From Mycobacterium sp. MS1601 (GTDB lineage Bacteria; Actinomycetota; Actinomycetes; Mycobacteriales; Mycobacteriaceae), in assembly GCF_001984215.1 (NCBI RefSeq), contig NZ_CP019420.1, positions 5,270,001-5,334,000 of the forward strand: a stretch of 64,000 nt of DNA, in the 5' to 3' direction. A model generated the notes under the pieces. That model ran no database searches, was not told the origin of the DNA, and worked only from the letters and a program-made list of their open reading frames with translations. This document shows positions 19,220 through 28,405 of the stretch, piece by piece (the first letter of the stretch is position 1; every line of letters begins with the position of its first letter). The position numbers and the translations under genes are program-made.

Positions 19220-22200
19220 GTGATTTCGAGCCCGTCGCCATCGTCGGGCGCAGCTGCATCCTGCCCGGTGCCAGCACACCGGACGAGTTGTTCCATGCGA
19301 CGTTGAACAGGCGCAGCCTGCTGACGCCCACGCCACGCGAACACTGGCGAGGCGTTGACCCCGCAACGTTGCAGGCCAGCCGCAAGACCGGCCTTCGTGT
19401 CGCGTCTGCCACCGGCGGCTACGTCGACCCGGCGTTCGATCTGTCCCAAACAGTGCTACCCATACCGGGTTTCGCGGATCTGGACCCCATTGTCCACTGG
19501 CTCGCCCACTGCGCCCAGCGGGCGCTCGACGGCACTGCTGCCGATCCGCGGACCGGGCTGATCGTCGGCAACCTCTCCTACCCCAGCACGTCGAACACCG
19601 AGTTCGTGGAAGGCGTGTGGAACAACCGGAGTGACGTCGACCCCCGCAACCGGTTCAACTCCGGCCTTCCGATTCAACTGGTGGCCTCGGCCATGCGGAT
19701 GACCGGGCCGGCTTTCGCGCTGGATGCCGCCTGCGCGTCGTCGCTGTACGCCATCAAGCTCGCCTGCGATGCCCTGCACGACGGTGAGGCCGACGTGATG
19801 CTGGCCGGCGGCGTGAACGGCGCCGACGACCTGTTCCTGCATCTGGGCTTCACCTCACTGCAGGCACTGAGCCCAACGGGGCGTTCGCGCCCGTTCCACG
19901 TCGAAGCCGACGGTCTGGTGCCCTCTGCCGGCGCTGCACTGGTGGCGTTGCGCCGACTCGAGGACGCCCAGCGACGCGGTGACCACATCCTCGGGGTGAT
20001 CACCGGTATCGGGCTGTCCAACGACGGCAGGCAGAGTGGCTTTCTGGCACCCGCCGTCTCGGGTCAGACCAGGGCGATGTCGGCGGCACTGGCGCAGGCC
20101 GGGCTCAACCCGTCCGACATCGACTATGTGGACTGTCACGCCACCGGCACGCCGCTTGGCGATGCGACCGAACTGGAGAGCATCCTGTCCGCCTACGGCG
20201 ACGTGCCGCTGAAACTGGGCGCGTTGAAAGGCAATCTCGGACACACCATCACCGTCTCCGGCGCGGCCAGCCTGATCAATGTCCTGTCCGCCATGCAGGC
20301 CGGTGGGATACCACCAGCACTGTGCGACAGGCCGATCGACGCACTCGGCGACACCCCGTTTTCGTTGGTCACCGAGTCCTCGTCCTGGGACAGCACGCTC
20401 AAACGCGCGGCAGTCAGCAACTTCGGGTTCGGTGGCAACAACGCTCACCTCATCGTGGAGAGCTACGTCCCGACGCGACAGCCGGCCCGGACGCCGTCTC
20501 GTCCCGCCGGTGACATCGTGATCTGCGGTCTGGGGGTCCTCACCGGTGAGACCGATGATGCCAGCGCATTCCGGCGTCGCGCGCTCGGCCCACCCAACCC
20601 GGTGACGCCGATGCACACCGTGGCACTCGAGCTCGCCGGGCTGGGCTTCCCACCCAACGAGTTGAAAGCCAGTCTCAGCCAACAGACCGCGATGCTCGCG
20701 GCTGCGGGGCAGGCCCTCGAGCATGTCGTGACTGACCCGGATCGCACCGGGGTGATAGTCGGTATGGGCTGTGACGCCACCATCGCCCGACAGCGGCTGC
20801 GGGTGCTGCACTCCGATGATGATCAGTGGCTGTCCGTCAACGCCGAGTCGGCCCCGCAGTTGACCGCCGACGGGGTGGTGGGCACGATGCCGAACATCCC
20901 GGCCAACCGGATCCACGCCCAACGCGACTTCCGTGGGTTCGGCTTCACCGTCTCCAGTGAGGAGTTGTCCGCACTCACCGCCTTGCGTCTCGCCGCGCGA
21001 GCCCTGCGCAGCGGAGAGCTCGACGCAGTGGTGGCCGGTGCGGTCGACATGTGTTGCGAGCCGGCGCATCAGCACGCCGCAGAAGCGCTCGACATCGGGT
21101 CTGTTCCTGGTGACGCTGCGGTGGCGTTTGTCCTCAAACGCCGCCGCGACGCCGAAGCCGCCGGTGAGCCGATCATCGCGGTGTTGGACACCGACCACAG
21201 CGCTGCGGAACCCAACATCGCGGCGCAGCGTTTCGGTCACACTCATGCGGCGAGTGCGGCAGTGGAAGTGGCGGTCAGGGCTCTGGCAGTGCAATCGCGC
21301 GTCCGAGTGGACCGCGGCGGTGCGCAACCAGCGCCGGGCGGCACCCGTTCGGGTGTGGTGATGGAGTCGATCAGCGGACACACCGACGGCATCGCGGTAT
21401 CCGCTGTGGCCGGACCTCCCGAACCACTGGCCGCCGGCGTGATACCGGTGTCCGAACGCTACGCCGGTGACAGTCGCGAAGACCTGCGCCACCGGATGGA
21501 ACGCGGTGAAACAGGCGGAAACGGCCCCGTCCGTTGCGCTTTGGTGGCCGACAACCCGTCGGCCCTGGACACGGTTCGACGTGCGTCAGTGCAGCGACTG
21601 AATGCGGGCCAGGTCCCTGCGGGCCCCGGGGTGGCGTTCGCTGACGGTCCTGTCCCCGGTGAGCTGGCGTTCACGTTCACCGGTGCCGCCGCGGCCTACC
21701 CGGGTGCAGGACGAGACCTCCTGCTGGCCTGGCCGGAAATCGGTGACGCGCTGGCCGCGCGCCTGTCCGGAGTCGGTGATCTGGCGCGTGCGATGTACGG
21801 CGCCGATGTGACGACGCTGGATCCGCGCGCCCAGCTGACCGGGTGCGCGGTGGTGTGTCAGTCGCACGCCGAGTTCTCCCGCACCGTGCTGGGGCTGTCT
21901 CCGACGGCCGCCATCGGATTGTCGTCGGGGGAGACCAACGCCATGCTGGCCTTCGGGGTCTGGCGTGACCTCGAGGACATGCTGACCGAGATCGAGGCGT
22001 CGGGCATGTACGGCGACCAGCTCACCGGCGGCTGCCGGGTGGCGGCGGCGGACTGGGGCCTGGGCGATCGACCGGCGCCGTGGGAGTGCTGGCGGATCAC
22101 CGCTCCCAGGGCGGTGGTGGAGGCTGCGCTGGCCGCCGAGCCTCGTGCCTACATGACCATCGTGCAGGCGCCCGACGACTGTGTGATCGGTGGTGACCCG

Positions 22201-25200
22201 GCGGCGTGCCGCCGGGTGATCAACACGATCGACGGTGCGATGGCGATCCCACTCGGACTGGACATGGTGATCCACTGCAGTGCGATGGCTCCCTTCGCCG
22301 ACACGTGGCGGCGGATCCACTGGCGTGAGACCCACGACGTCCCCGGAGTCCGCTTCTACAGCAACGCCCACAACCGCGCGTACACGCCGACCAGAGACGC
22401 TGCAGCGGAGGCGATCACGAGGCAGGCACTCGAGCCCATCGATTTTCCCGCCACCATCCTGCAGGCGTGGCAGGACGGTGTGCGGGTGTTCGTCGAGCAC
22501 GGCCCGCGCGGCATCCTGACCGGAGCCGTGCCCAAGATTCTCGGTGACCGGCCCCACGTCGCGGTGGCCCTGGACGCCCAGGAACGACGCGGGCTTCGGG
22601 CACTCACCGAATCCGTGTCCAAATTGTGGGTGCACGGGGTGACGGTGGACGCCGAGGCTGTGGAGACGCGGCTGCGTGAGCTCGCCGAGCCGGCAGCAGC
22701 GACGAGCACCCATGCCATCACCTTGCCTGCACACTGGCCGGACATCGTGTCAGTTCATGAGGCGTCCAGGAAGGAAGAGGCACCGATGCCGGCGTCAGAC
22801 CCTGAAGCAGTTCAGACGATGCCGCCTGCACCGGGTCACCCCATGCCCTTGGTACTACCTGCACCCGAGGTCGTACTCCCCAGCGCCACAGTGGTTCCCG
22901 AAGATCTTCGGGTGCCTGTGACGGTCAGCGACACGATGACCGCCGCGTTGAGCCTGGTGGCCTCGGCAGGTGAGGCCCACGCGGCGTACGTAGAGCGGCA
23001 GGCGCAGGCACACGCGGCCTTCTTGAGCATGCGGGCCGAGATGGTGGCGCTGGCGACCGGCCGCCGGACCACGGCGCCCGCTGCTGTGTCCAGCTTAGCG
23101 CCGGTTGTGCAGCAGCCAGTCGCGCCGCCACCGCCGCCTGCGATGCCACCGGTCCAACAGGAGACACCGCAGCCGTTGTGGTCGCGGGCTCAGCTGGAAA
23201 TCCTGGCGGGCGGCAACATCTCGGATGTCTTCGGGCCGGTGTTCGCCGAACTCGATCGTTACCCGCGGCTGGTTCGTATGCCTCAACCGCCGTTGCTGCT
23301 GGCAGACCGGGTGATGAGCATCGAGGGCGAACCCGCCACGATGGGCACCGGCCGCATCGTCACCGAGACCGACGTGGACCCGGACGCCTGGTACATGCAC
23401 AACGGTCGGATGGCGCCGGGGGTGGTGATCGAGTCCGGCCAGGCCGATCTGCTGTTGGCGTCCTGGCTGGGTGCTGACTTCACCAATCGCAGCGAGCGGG
23501 TGTACCGCCTGCTCGGCTGCGACCTGACGTTCATGGGTGAGCTCCCGCGTGCCGGTGACACGCTGCGCTACGACATCCACATCGACGGGCACGCCAAAAC
23601 CGGTGACACGCGGTTGTTCTTCTTCCACTACGACTGCTATATCGGTGACCGGTTGATGATTTCGGTGCGCAACGGTCAGGCCGGGTTCTTCTCCGATGAC
23701 GAACTCGCCCAGTCCGATGGTGTGCTGTGGGAGGCTGCGGCCGACGCCCCCATGGAGGGCGCGCGGCGGGACGAGCCACCCTGTGTGACGACGAAGACAT
23801 CATTTGACCGCGCCGATCTCGACGCGTTCGTCGATGGCCATGCATACGCCTGTTTCGGTGCCGGGTTCGAACGGGCGGCGGCGCACACACGCACGCCGGC
23901 GACTGCAGGTGGCCGGTTACGGCTGTTCGACGAGGTCGCCGAATTCGATCCAGTGGGCGGACCGTGGGGGCGTGGGTATCTGCGCGCCACTTCGGAAGTC
24001 CCGACCGACGCCTGGTTCTACGACGGGCACTTCAAGAACGACCCCTGCATGCCGGGCACCTTGATGGCTGATGCCGCCACGCAGGCCCTGTCGTTTGCGA
24101 TGGCTGCCTACGGTTTCACCATCGAACGTGACGGCTGGCGCTTCGAGCCGGTACCGGACGAGTTGGCGCGCTTCGTGTGTCGCGGACAGGTGATCCCGGA
24201 CTGGGACCACCACCTGGACTACGAGGTGTTCATCGAGGAGATCATCGACGGGCCGACGCCCACCGTGTACGCAGCGCTGCTGTGTCGCAGCGACGGTTTC
24301 AAGGTCTTCCACTGCCGCCGATTCGGGATGCGCCTGGTGCCGGACTGGCCGATGCCGGAAGCGCCCGGCCCGGCGCGGGCGCTGGCCAACGGCAAGGATG
24401 TCCGCGGTGACTACGGCGCGCTGCTGGCTTGCGCACGGGGCAAGCCGTCGGATGCCTTCGGCGCCCTGTATGCGCCGTTCGACGGCACGCGGCGGGCACC
24501 GCGGCTACCCGATGAGCCGTACCACTTCGTCTCCCGGATCCTCAGTATCGACTGCCCGCCCGGGGTTCCCACGCCCGGCGGCACGGTGGTCGCGGAATAC
24601 GATGTCCCGGTTGGCGAATGGTACTTCGCCGACGGCAACAGCGGTGCTGTACCGCTGTCGGTGTTGATCGAGATCCTGCTACAACCGTGCGGGTGGCTGT
24701 CGTCGTACATGGGATTTGCCGCCAACCGCCCCGACGACGTGGTGTTCCGCAATCTCGACGGCAACGACGTGGTGCTGCACAAGCCCGCGGGTGTCGGCAC
24801 GCTGAAGGTGACCTCCAGTCTGTCGCGCTTCGCCGAAGGCGGCGGGTCGACCATCGTGTTCTTCGACGTCGTGTGCACCCAGGGTGACGACGTTGTGATG
24901 ACGATGAAGACGGCGTTCGGGTTCTTCAGCCCGGAGGCACTGAAGAACCAGGTGGGGTTGCGGGTCACACCGGATGCTCTGCAGGTTCTTTCAGATCCCG
25001 CGCCGGTGACGGTGGACTATGCCGACCTCGCTGGTGTCCCCGGGCTGGCCCAGGGACGCCTGCAGGTGATCGACCGCTTCGGATTCTGGCCAGGTGGGGG
25101 AGAGGCCGGGCTGGGACGGCTGGTGGCCGAATACGACGTCCATCCCGAAGCGTGGTTCTTCAAAGCGCATTTCTTCCAGGACCCGGTACAACCTGGTTCG

Positions 25201-25482
25201 CTCGGGCTGGAGGCCATGCAGCAGGCCGCACGCGCCACGGTGCGGCTGGCAGGACTTGCCGGTGACGGATCGGTGTTCGAACCGGTGGCCGCGGGCCAGT
25301 CGTTCAACTGGAGGTTCCGCGGTCAGGTGGTACCCACCAACAGGCGGACCCGCTCGGAGATCGAGATCCTTTCCACCACAAGCGATGACCGCGGCACGCT
25401 GATTCTGTTCAAGGGCGCGTTCTGGGTCGACGACCTGTGCATCTACGACACCACGGGAATGGGAGTTCGCGTCCTCGGGTGA
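19216..25482 (+). CDS. pfaC: PfaC-like synthase with KS-CLF-AT-DH-DH architecture
   Basis: A 2088-residue multidomain synthase. KS (residues about 5-430) has a full Cys-His-His set: DAACASS Cys173, VDCHATGTPLGD His308, GNLGHT His343. The second KS-like unit (about 435-800) lacks the active Cys and is a chain-length-factor domain. An acyltransferase (about 820-1130) has GLSSGE with Ser903 and resembles PfaB. A helical linker (QAQAHAAFLSMRAEM) mirrors the one in PfaA. Residues about 1340-2088 are two FabA-type dehydratase pairs. The active hot dogs carry His1605 (DGHFKNDPCMPGTLM) and His1985 (KAHFFQDPVQPGSLG). Their partners have Arg or Asn instead of His and look inactive. It is coupled to pfaA and convergent with mmpL. 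Confidence 0.9.
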   Translation: MSDFEPVAIVGRSCILPGASTPDELFHATLNRRSLLTPTPREHWRGVDPATLQASRKTGLRVASATGGYVDPAFDLSQTVLPIPGFADLDPIVHWLAHCAQRALDGTAADPRTGLIVGNLSYPSTSNTEFVEGVWNNRSDVDPRNRFNSGLPIQLVASAMRMTGPAFALDAACASSLYAIKLACDALHDGEADVMLAGGVNGADDLFLHLGFTSLQALSPTGRSRPFHVEADGLVPSAGAALVALRRLEDAQRRGDHILGVITGIGLSNDGRQSGFLAPAVSGQTRAMSAALAQAGLNPSDIDYVDCHATGTPLGDATELESILSAYGDVPLKLGALKGNLGHTITVSGAASLINVLSAMQAGGIPPALCDRPIDALGDTPFSLVTESSSWDSTLKRAAVSNFGFGGNNAHLIVESYVPTRQPARTPSRPAGDIVICGLGVLTGETDDASAFRRRALGPPNPVTPMHTVALELAGLGFPPNELKASLSQQTAMLAAAGQALEHVVTDPDRTGVIVGMGCDATIARQRLRVLHSDDDQWLSVNAESAPQLTADGVVGTMPNIPANRIHAQRDFRGFGFTVSSEELSALTALRLAARALRSGELDAVVAGAVDMCCEPAHQHAAEALDIGSVPGDAAVAFVLKRRRDAEAAGEPIIAVLDTDHSAAEPNIAAQRFGHTHAASAAVEVAVRALAVQSRVRVDRGGAQPAPGGTRSGVVMESISGHTDGIAVSAVAGPPEPLAAGVIPVSERYAGDSREDLRHRMERGETGGNGPVRCALVADNPSALDTVRRASVQRLNAGQVPAGPGVAFADGPVPGELAFTFTGAAAAYPGAGRDLLLAWPEIGDALAARLSGVGDLARAMYGADVTTLDPRAQLTGCAVVCQSHAEFSRTVLGLSPTAAIGLSSGETNAMLAFGVWRDLEDMLTEIEASGMYGDQLTGGCRVAAADWGLGDRPAPWECWRITAPRAVVEAALAAEPRAYMTIVQAPDDCVIGGDPAACRRVINTIDGAMAIPLGLDMVIHCSAMAPFADTWRRIHWRETHDVPGVRFYSNAHNRAYTPTRDAAAEAITRQALEPIDFPATILQAWQDGVRVFVEHGPRGILTGAVPKILGDRPHVAVALDAQERRGLRALTESVSKLWVHGVTVDAEAVETRLRELAEPAAATSTHAITLPAHWPDIVSVHEASRKEEAPMPASDPEAVQTMPPAPGHPMPLVLPAPEVVLPSATVVPEDLRVPVTVSDTMTAALSLVASAGEAHAAYVERQAQAHAAFLSMRAEMVALATGRRTTAPAAVSSLAPVVQQPVAPPPPPAMPPVQQETPQPLWSRAQLEILAGGNISDVFGPVFAELDRYPRLVRMPQPPLLLADRVMSIEGEPATMGTGRIVTETDVDPDAWYMHNGRMAPGVVIESGQADLLLASWLGADFTNRSERVYRLLGCDLTFMGELPRAGDTLRYDIHIDGHAKTGDTRLFFFHYDCYIGDRLMISVRNGQAGFFSDDELAQSDGVLWEAAADAPMEGARRDEPPCVTTKTSFDRADLDAFVDGHAYACFGAGFERAAAHTRTPATAGGRLRLFDEVAEFDPVGGPWGRGYLRATSEVPTDAWFYDGHFKNDPCMPGTLMADAATQALSFAMAAYGFTIERDGWRFEPVPDELARFVCRGQVIPDWDHHLDYEVFIEEIIDGPTPTVYAALLCRSDGFKVFHCRRFGMRLVPDWPMPEAPGPARALANGKDVRGDYGALLACARGKPSDAFGALYAPFDGTRRAPRLPDEPYHFVSRILSIDCPPGVPTPGGTVVAEYDVPVGEWYFADGNSGAVPLSVLIEILLQPCGWLSSYMGFAANRPDDVVFRNLDGNDVVLHKPAGVGTLKVTSSLSRFAEGGGSTIVFFDVVCTQGDDVVMTMKTAFGFFSPEALKNQVGLRVTPDALQVLSDPAPVTVDYADLAGVPGLAQGRLQVIDRFGFWPGGGEAGLGRLVAEYDVHPEAWFFKAHFFQDPVQPGSLGLEAMQQAARATVRLAGLAGDGSVFEPVAAGQSFNWRFRGQVVPTNRRTRSEIEILSTTSDDRGTLILFKGAFWVDDLCIYDTTGMGVRVLG

Positions 25483-25489
25483 TCCGGGC

Positions 25490-28405
25490 TCAGGCCTTGG
25501 GGCCGACGAACTCGATGGTGTCGGGGTCGCGGGCGTCGCGCAGCAACAGCTCGCGCACCACCGGCCTCGGCCCCACCGGTCGCAGCATCTGGCTGGCGGG
25601 CCGCGGTCGAACCAGCTGCGGCCACCAGAACCACCTGCCCAGCAGCGCCGCAATGGACGGGGTGAGAAACGCCCGGACCACCAGGGTGTCGAACAGCAGC
25701 CCGATCCCGATGGTGGTACCCACCTGGCCGATGATCCGCAAATCACTGAACACCATGGCGGCCATGGTGAATGCGAACACCAGACCCGCGTTGGTCACCA
25801 CCTTGCCGGTACCACCTATGGCCCGGATGATGCCGGTGTTGATGCCCGCTGCGACCTCCTCCTTCATGCGGGAGACCAGCAACAGGTTGTAGTCCGACCC
25901 CACACCCAGCAGGACGATCACCGCCATCGGCAACACCATCCAGTGCAGGTTGATACCGAGGATGTGCTGCCAGATCAGCACGGACAGACCGAACGACGAG
26001 CCCAATGAAAGTGCGACCGTGCCCACGATCACCAGAGCCGCGATGAAGCTCCTGGTGATGAACAGCATGATCAGGAAGATCAGGCACAGAGCACTGACGG
26101 CGGCAATCCACAGGTCCCACTTGGAACCGTCTTGCAGATCCTTGAACGTCGAAGCGCTGCCGGCGATGTAGACCTCGGCGTCGCGCAGCGGGGTGGTCTT
26201 CAGTGCCTCCTCGGCGGCCGTCTTGATCTCGTCGATCCGTGCCAGTGCCTCGGGAGAACCGGGATCCCCCTTGTGGGAGATGATGAATCGGGCAGCCTTG
26301 CCGTCGGGGGAGAGGAAGGAAGCCATGGCCTTCTGGAAATCCGGGTTCTGGAAGACTTCCGGCGGCAGGTAGAACGAATCGTCGTTCTTCGCCTCGTCGA
26401 AGGCCATGCCCATCGCGGTGGAATCCTGGGTGGAGTCGTTCATCACCTCGAAGATCCCGGCCATGGTGCTGTGCATGGTCAGCATCATCCGGTGCATCGA
26501 TTCCATGTTGTCGATGAGCTTCGGCATCACGTCGAGCAGCTGCGGCAGCAGCTGGTCCATCTTGTCCAGTTCGACCACCAGTTCGTCCATCTTGGCCGTC
26601 AGGACGTCCACGCCGTCGATGGAGTCGAAGATGCTGCGCAGTGACCAGCAGATGGGGATGTTGAAACAGTGTGGTTCCCAGTAGAGGTAGTTGCGCAGTG
26701 GCCGAAAGAAGTCGTCGAAGGTGGCGACGTTGTCGCGCAGGTCCTTCAGAATCGCGGTCATGTCTTTGGTGCCGTTGATCGAGTTGTGGGTCAGTTCGGT
26801 GACCTCGCGCTGGATGTCGTACATCCGCTTCGTGATCGCAACCTGTCTGCCGATCAAGTCGGCTTGGGCGAGCAGGTCGTCGACCCGCTTGCGCATGTGC
26901 TCCATCATCTGTTGCTGACCGGCGTTCTGCATGCTGATCATGAACGGGATGGAGGTGTGTTCGATCGGTGTCCCCTCGGGCCGGGTGATGCCCTGTACCC
27001 GTGACACCCCGGGCACCCGGAAGATCGCCTTGGCGAGTTTGTGCAACACGATGAAGTCTTCGGGATTGCGCATGTCGTGCCCGGTCTCGATCATCAGGAT
27101 GTCGGGCATCATCCGGGCCTGGGAGAAATGCCGGTCCGCCGCCGCATACCCCTGATTGGCCGGAACCTCGTCGGGGATGTAGCGTCGGTCGTCGAAACTG
27201 GTCCGGTAACCCGGCAGGGCCACCAGCCCCATCAAGGTCACCGCCAGCGTCGCAGCGAAAATCGGTCCGGGCCAACGGACTATGGCAGTGCCGATGCGTC
27301 GCCACCGGCGCATCCCGATTCGGCGGGTGGGGTCGAAGAGGCGGAATCGGCCGCCGAGGGTCAGCACCGCCGGTACCAGGCTGAGTGCCACCACAACCGC
27401 CACCAGCATGCCCACCGCGCATGGCACCCCGATGGTCTGAAAGATCGGCATCCGGGTGAAGCTCAAGCACAACAGTGCCCCGGCGATGGTGAGCCCGGAG
27501 CCCAGCACCACGGGGGCCACACTCCGGTAAGTGGTGTAGTACGCCGTCTCCGGGTCCTCACCGGACTGACGGGCTTCCTGGTATCTGCCGAAGAAGAAGA
27601 TGCCGTAGTCGGTCCCGGCAGCCATGGCCAGCGCGACAAGAAGATTTACCGCGAACGTGGACAACAGGACGAGATCGTGGTGGCCGAGGAAGGCGACGAA
27701 TCCGCGGGCGGCGAACAGCTCGATACCCACGGTCATCAACAGCACCACCACGGTGATCACCGAACGATAGACGATCATCAAGACGACGAAGATGATCACG
27801 GCGCCGATCAGGGTCATCTTCAGGATGGATCGTTCGCCGCTGTGCTGCATATCGCCGACGAGAGCGCCGGGACCGGTGACATAGGTCTTGACGCCCGGCG
27901 GTGGCGGAATGCGGTTCACGATGTCCCGCACCGCTTCTGCGGACTGTTGGCCGATGGTGGTGCCGTTGTCGCCGACGAGATTCAGCTGGACGTAGACGGC
28001 CTTGCCGTCCGGGCTCTGCGCGCCGGCGGCGGTCAGGCGGTCCCCCCACAGATCCTGGACATGCTCGACATGCCGGGAATCAGCCTTGAGGTCTCGAACC
28101 ACCTGGTCGTAGTACGCACGATCGTCGTCACCGAGAGGTTGTTGCCCCTCGAGCACAATCATCGCCATGCTGTCGGAGCTGGATTCGCCGAAGACCGCAC
28201 CCATCCGCGTCATGGCCTGGACCGACGGCGCATCTTTCGGGCTCATGGGCACCGACTGCTCGCGGCTCACCTGTTCGAGTGACGGAATCGCAAACGTCAA
28301 CAACAGGGTCAGCGCCGCCCAGGCGACGATGATGAGGGGCGCCAACGCGCGGACAGTTCGCGCCACACGTGGGCGCTTGCCTGTCCTGGTCTCGACACTC
28401 ACCAC
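25490..28405 (-). CDS. MmpL-family lipid transporter (second of the pair, MmpL4b-like)
   Basis: A 971-residue RND-type inner-membrane transporter that exports cell-envelope lipids using the proton gradient. Topology is 12 transmembrane segments with two large periplasmic loops, the second holding a long helical stretch ([20 protein letters not shown]). The paired Asp-Tyr proton-relay motifs are [17 protein letters not shown] in the first half and [17 protein letters not shown] in the second. The GTG start at 28405 directly follows the stop of the upstream mmpL with no gap. Pairs of this kind with an mmpS are the GPL export system in fast growers. Its 3' end is seven bases from pfaC. Confidence 0.93.
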   Translation of the reverse strand: MVSVETRTGKRPRVARTVRALAPLIIVAWAALTLLLTFAIPSLEQVSREQSVPMSPKDAPSVQAMTRMGAVFGESSSDSMAMIVLEGQQPLGDDDRAYYDQVVRDLKADSRHVEHVQDLWGDRLTAAGAQSPDGKAVYVQLNLVGDNGTTIGQQSAEAVRDIVNRIPPPPGVKTYVTGPGALVGDMQHSGERSILKMTLIGAVIIFVVLMIVYRSVITVVVLLMTVGIELFAARGFVAFLGHHDLVLLSTFAVNLLVALAMAAGTDYGIFFFGRYQEARQSGEDPETAYYTTYRSVAPVVLGSGLTIAGALLCLSFTRMPIFQTIGVPCAVGMLVAVVVALSLVPAVLTLGGRFRLFDPTRRIGMRRWRRIGTAIVRWPGPIFAATLAVTLMGLVALPGYRTSFDDRRYIPDEVPANQGYAAADRHFSQARMMPDILMIETGHDMRNPEDFIVLHKLAKAIFRVPGVSRVQGITRPEGTPIEHTSIPFMISMQNAGQQQMMEHMRKRVDDLLAQADLIGRQVAITKRMYDIQREVTELTHNSINGTKDMTAILKDLRDNVATFDDFFRPLRNYLYWEPHCFNIPICWSLRSIFDSIDGVDVLTAKMDELVVELDKMDQLLPQLLDVMPKLIDNMESMHRMMLTMHSTMAGIFEVMNDSTQDSTAMGMAFDEAKNDDSFYLPPEVFQNPDFQKAMASFLSPDGKAARFIISHKGDPGSPEALARIDEIKTAAEEALKTTPLRDAEVYIAGSASTFKDLQDGSKWDLWIAAVSALCLIFLIMLFITRSFIAALVIVGTVALSLGSSFGLSVLIWQHILGINLHWMVLPMAVIVLLGVGSDYNLLLVSRMKEEVAAGINTGIIRAIGGTGKVVTNAGLVFAFTMAAMVFSDLRIIGQVGTTIGIGLLFDTLVVRAFLTPSIAALLGRWFWWPQLVRPRPASQMLRPVGPRPVVRELLLRDARDPDTIEFVGPKA

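Noticed and set aside
19855..21492. A 545-codon minus-strand frame opposite the KS-CLF part of pfaC
   Set aside because: No recognisable motif or start site, while the plus strand has a complete KS and CLF.
10974..25482. Assignment of the Pfa cluster to phleic acid (trehalose polyphleate) synthesis
   Set aside because: Bis-methylene-interrupted phleic acids would suit such a synthase, but in fast growers they have been assigned to a different Pks in a locus with papA3, mmpL10 and fadD23, none of which is recognised here.
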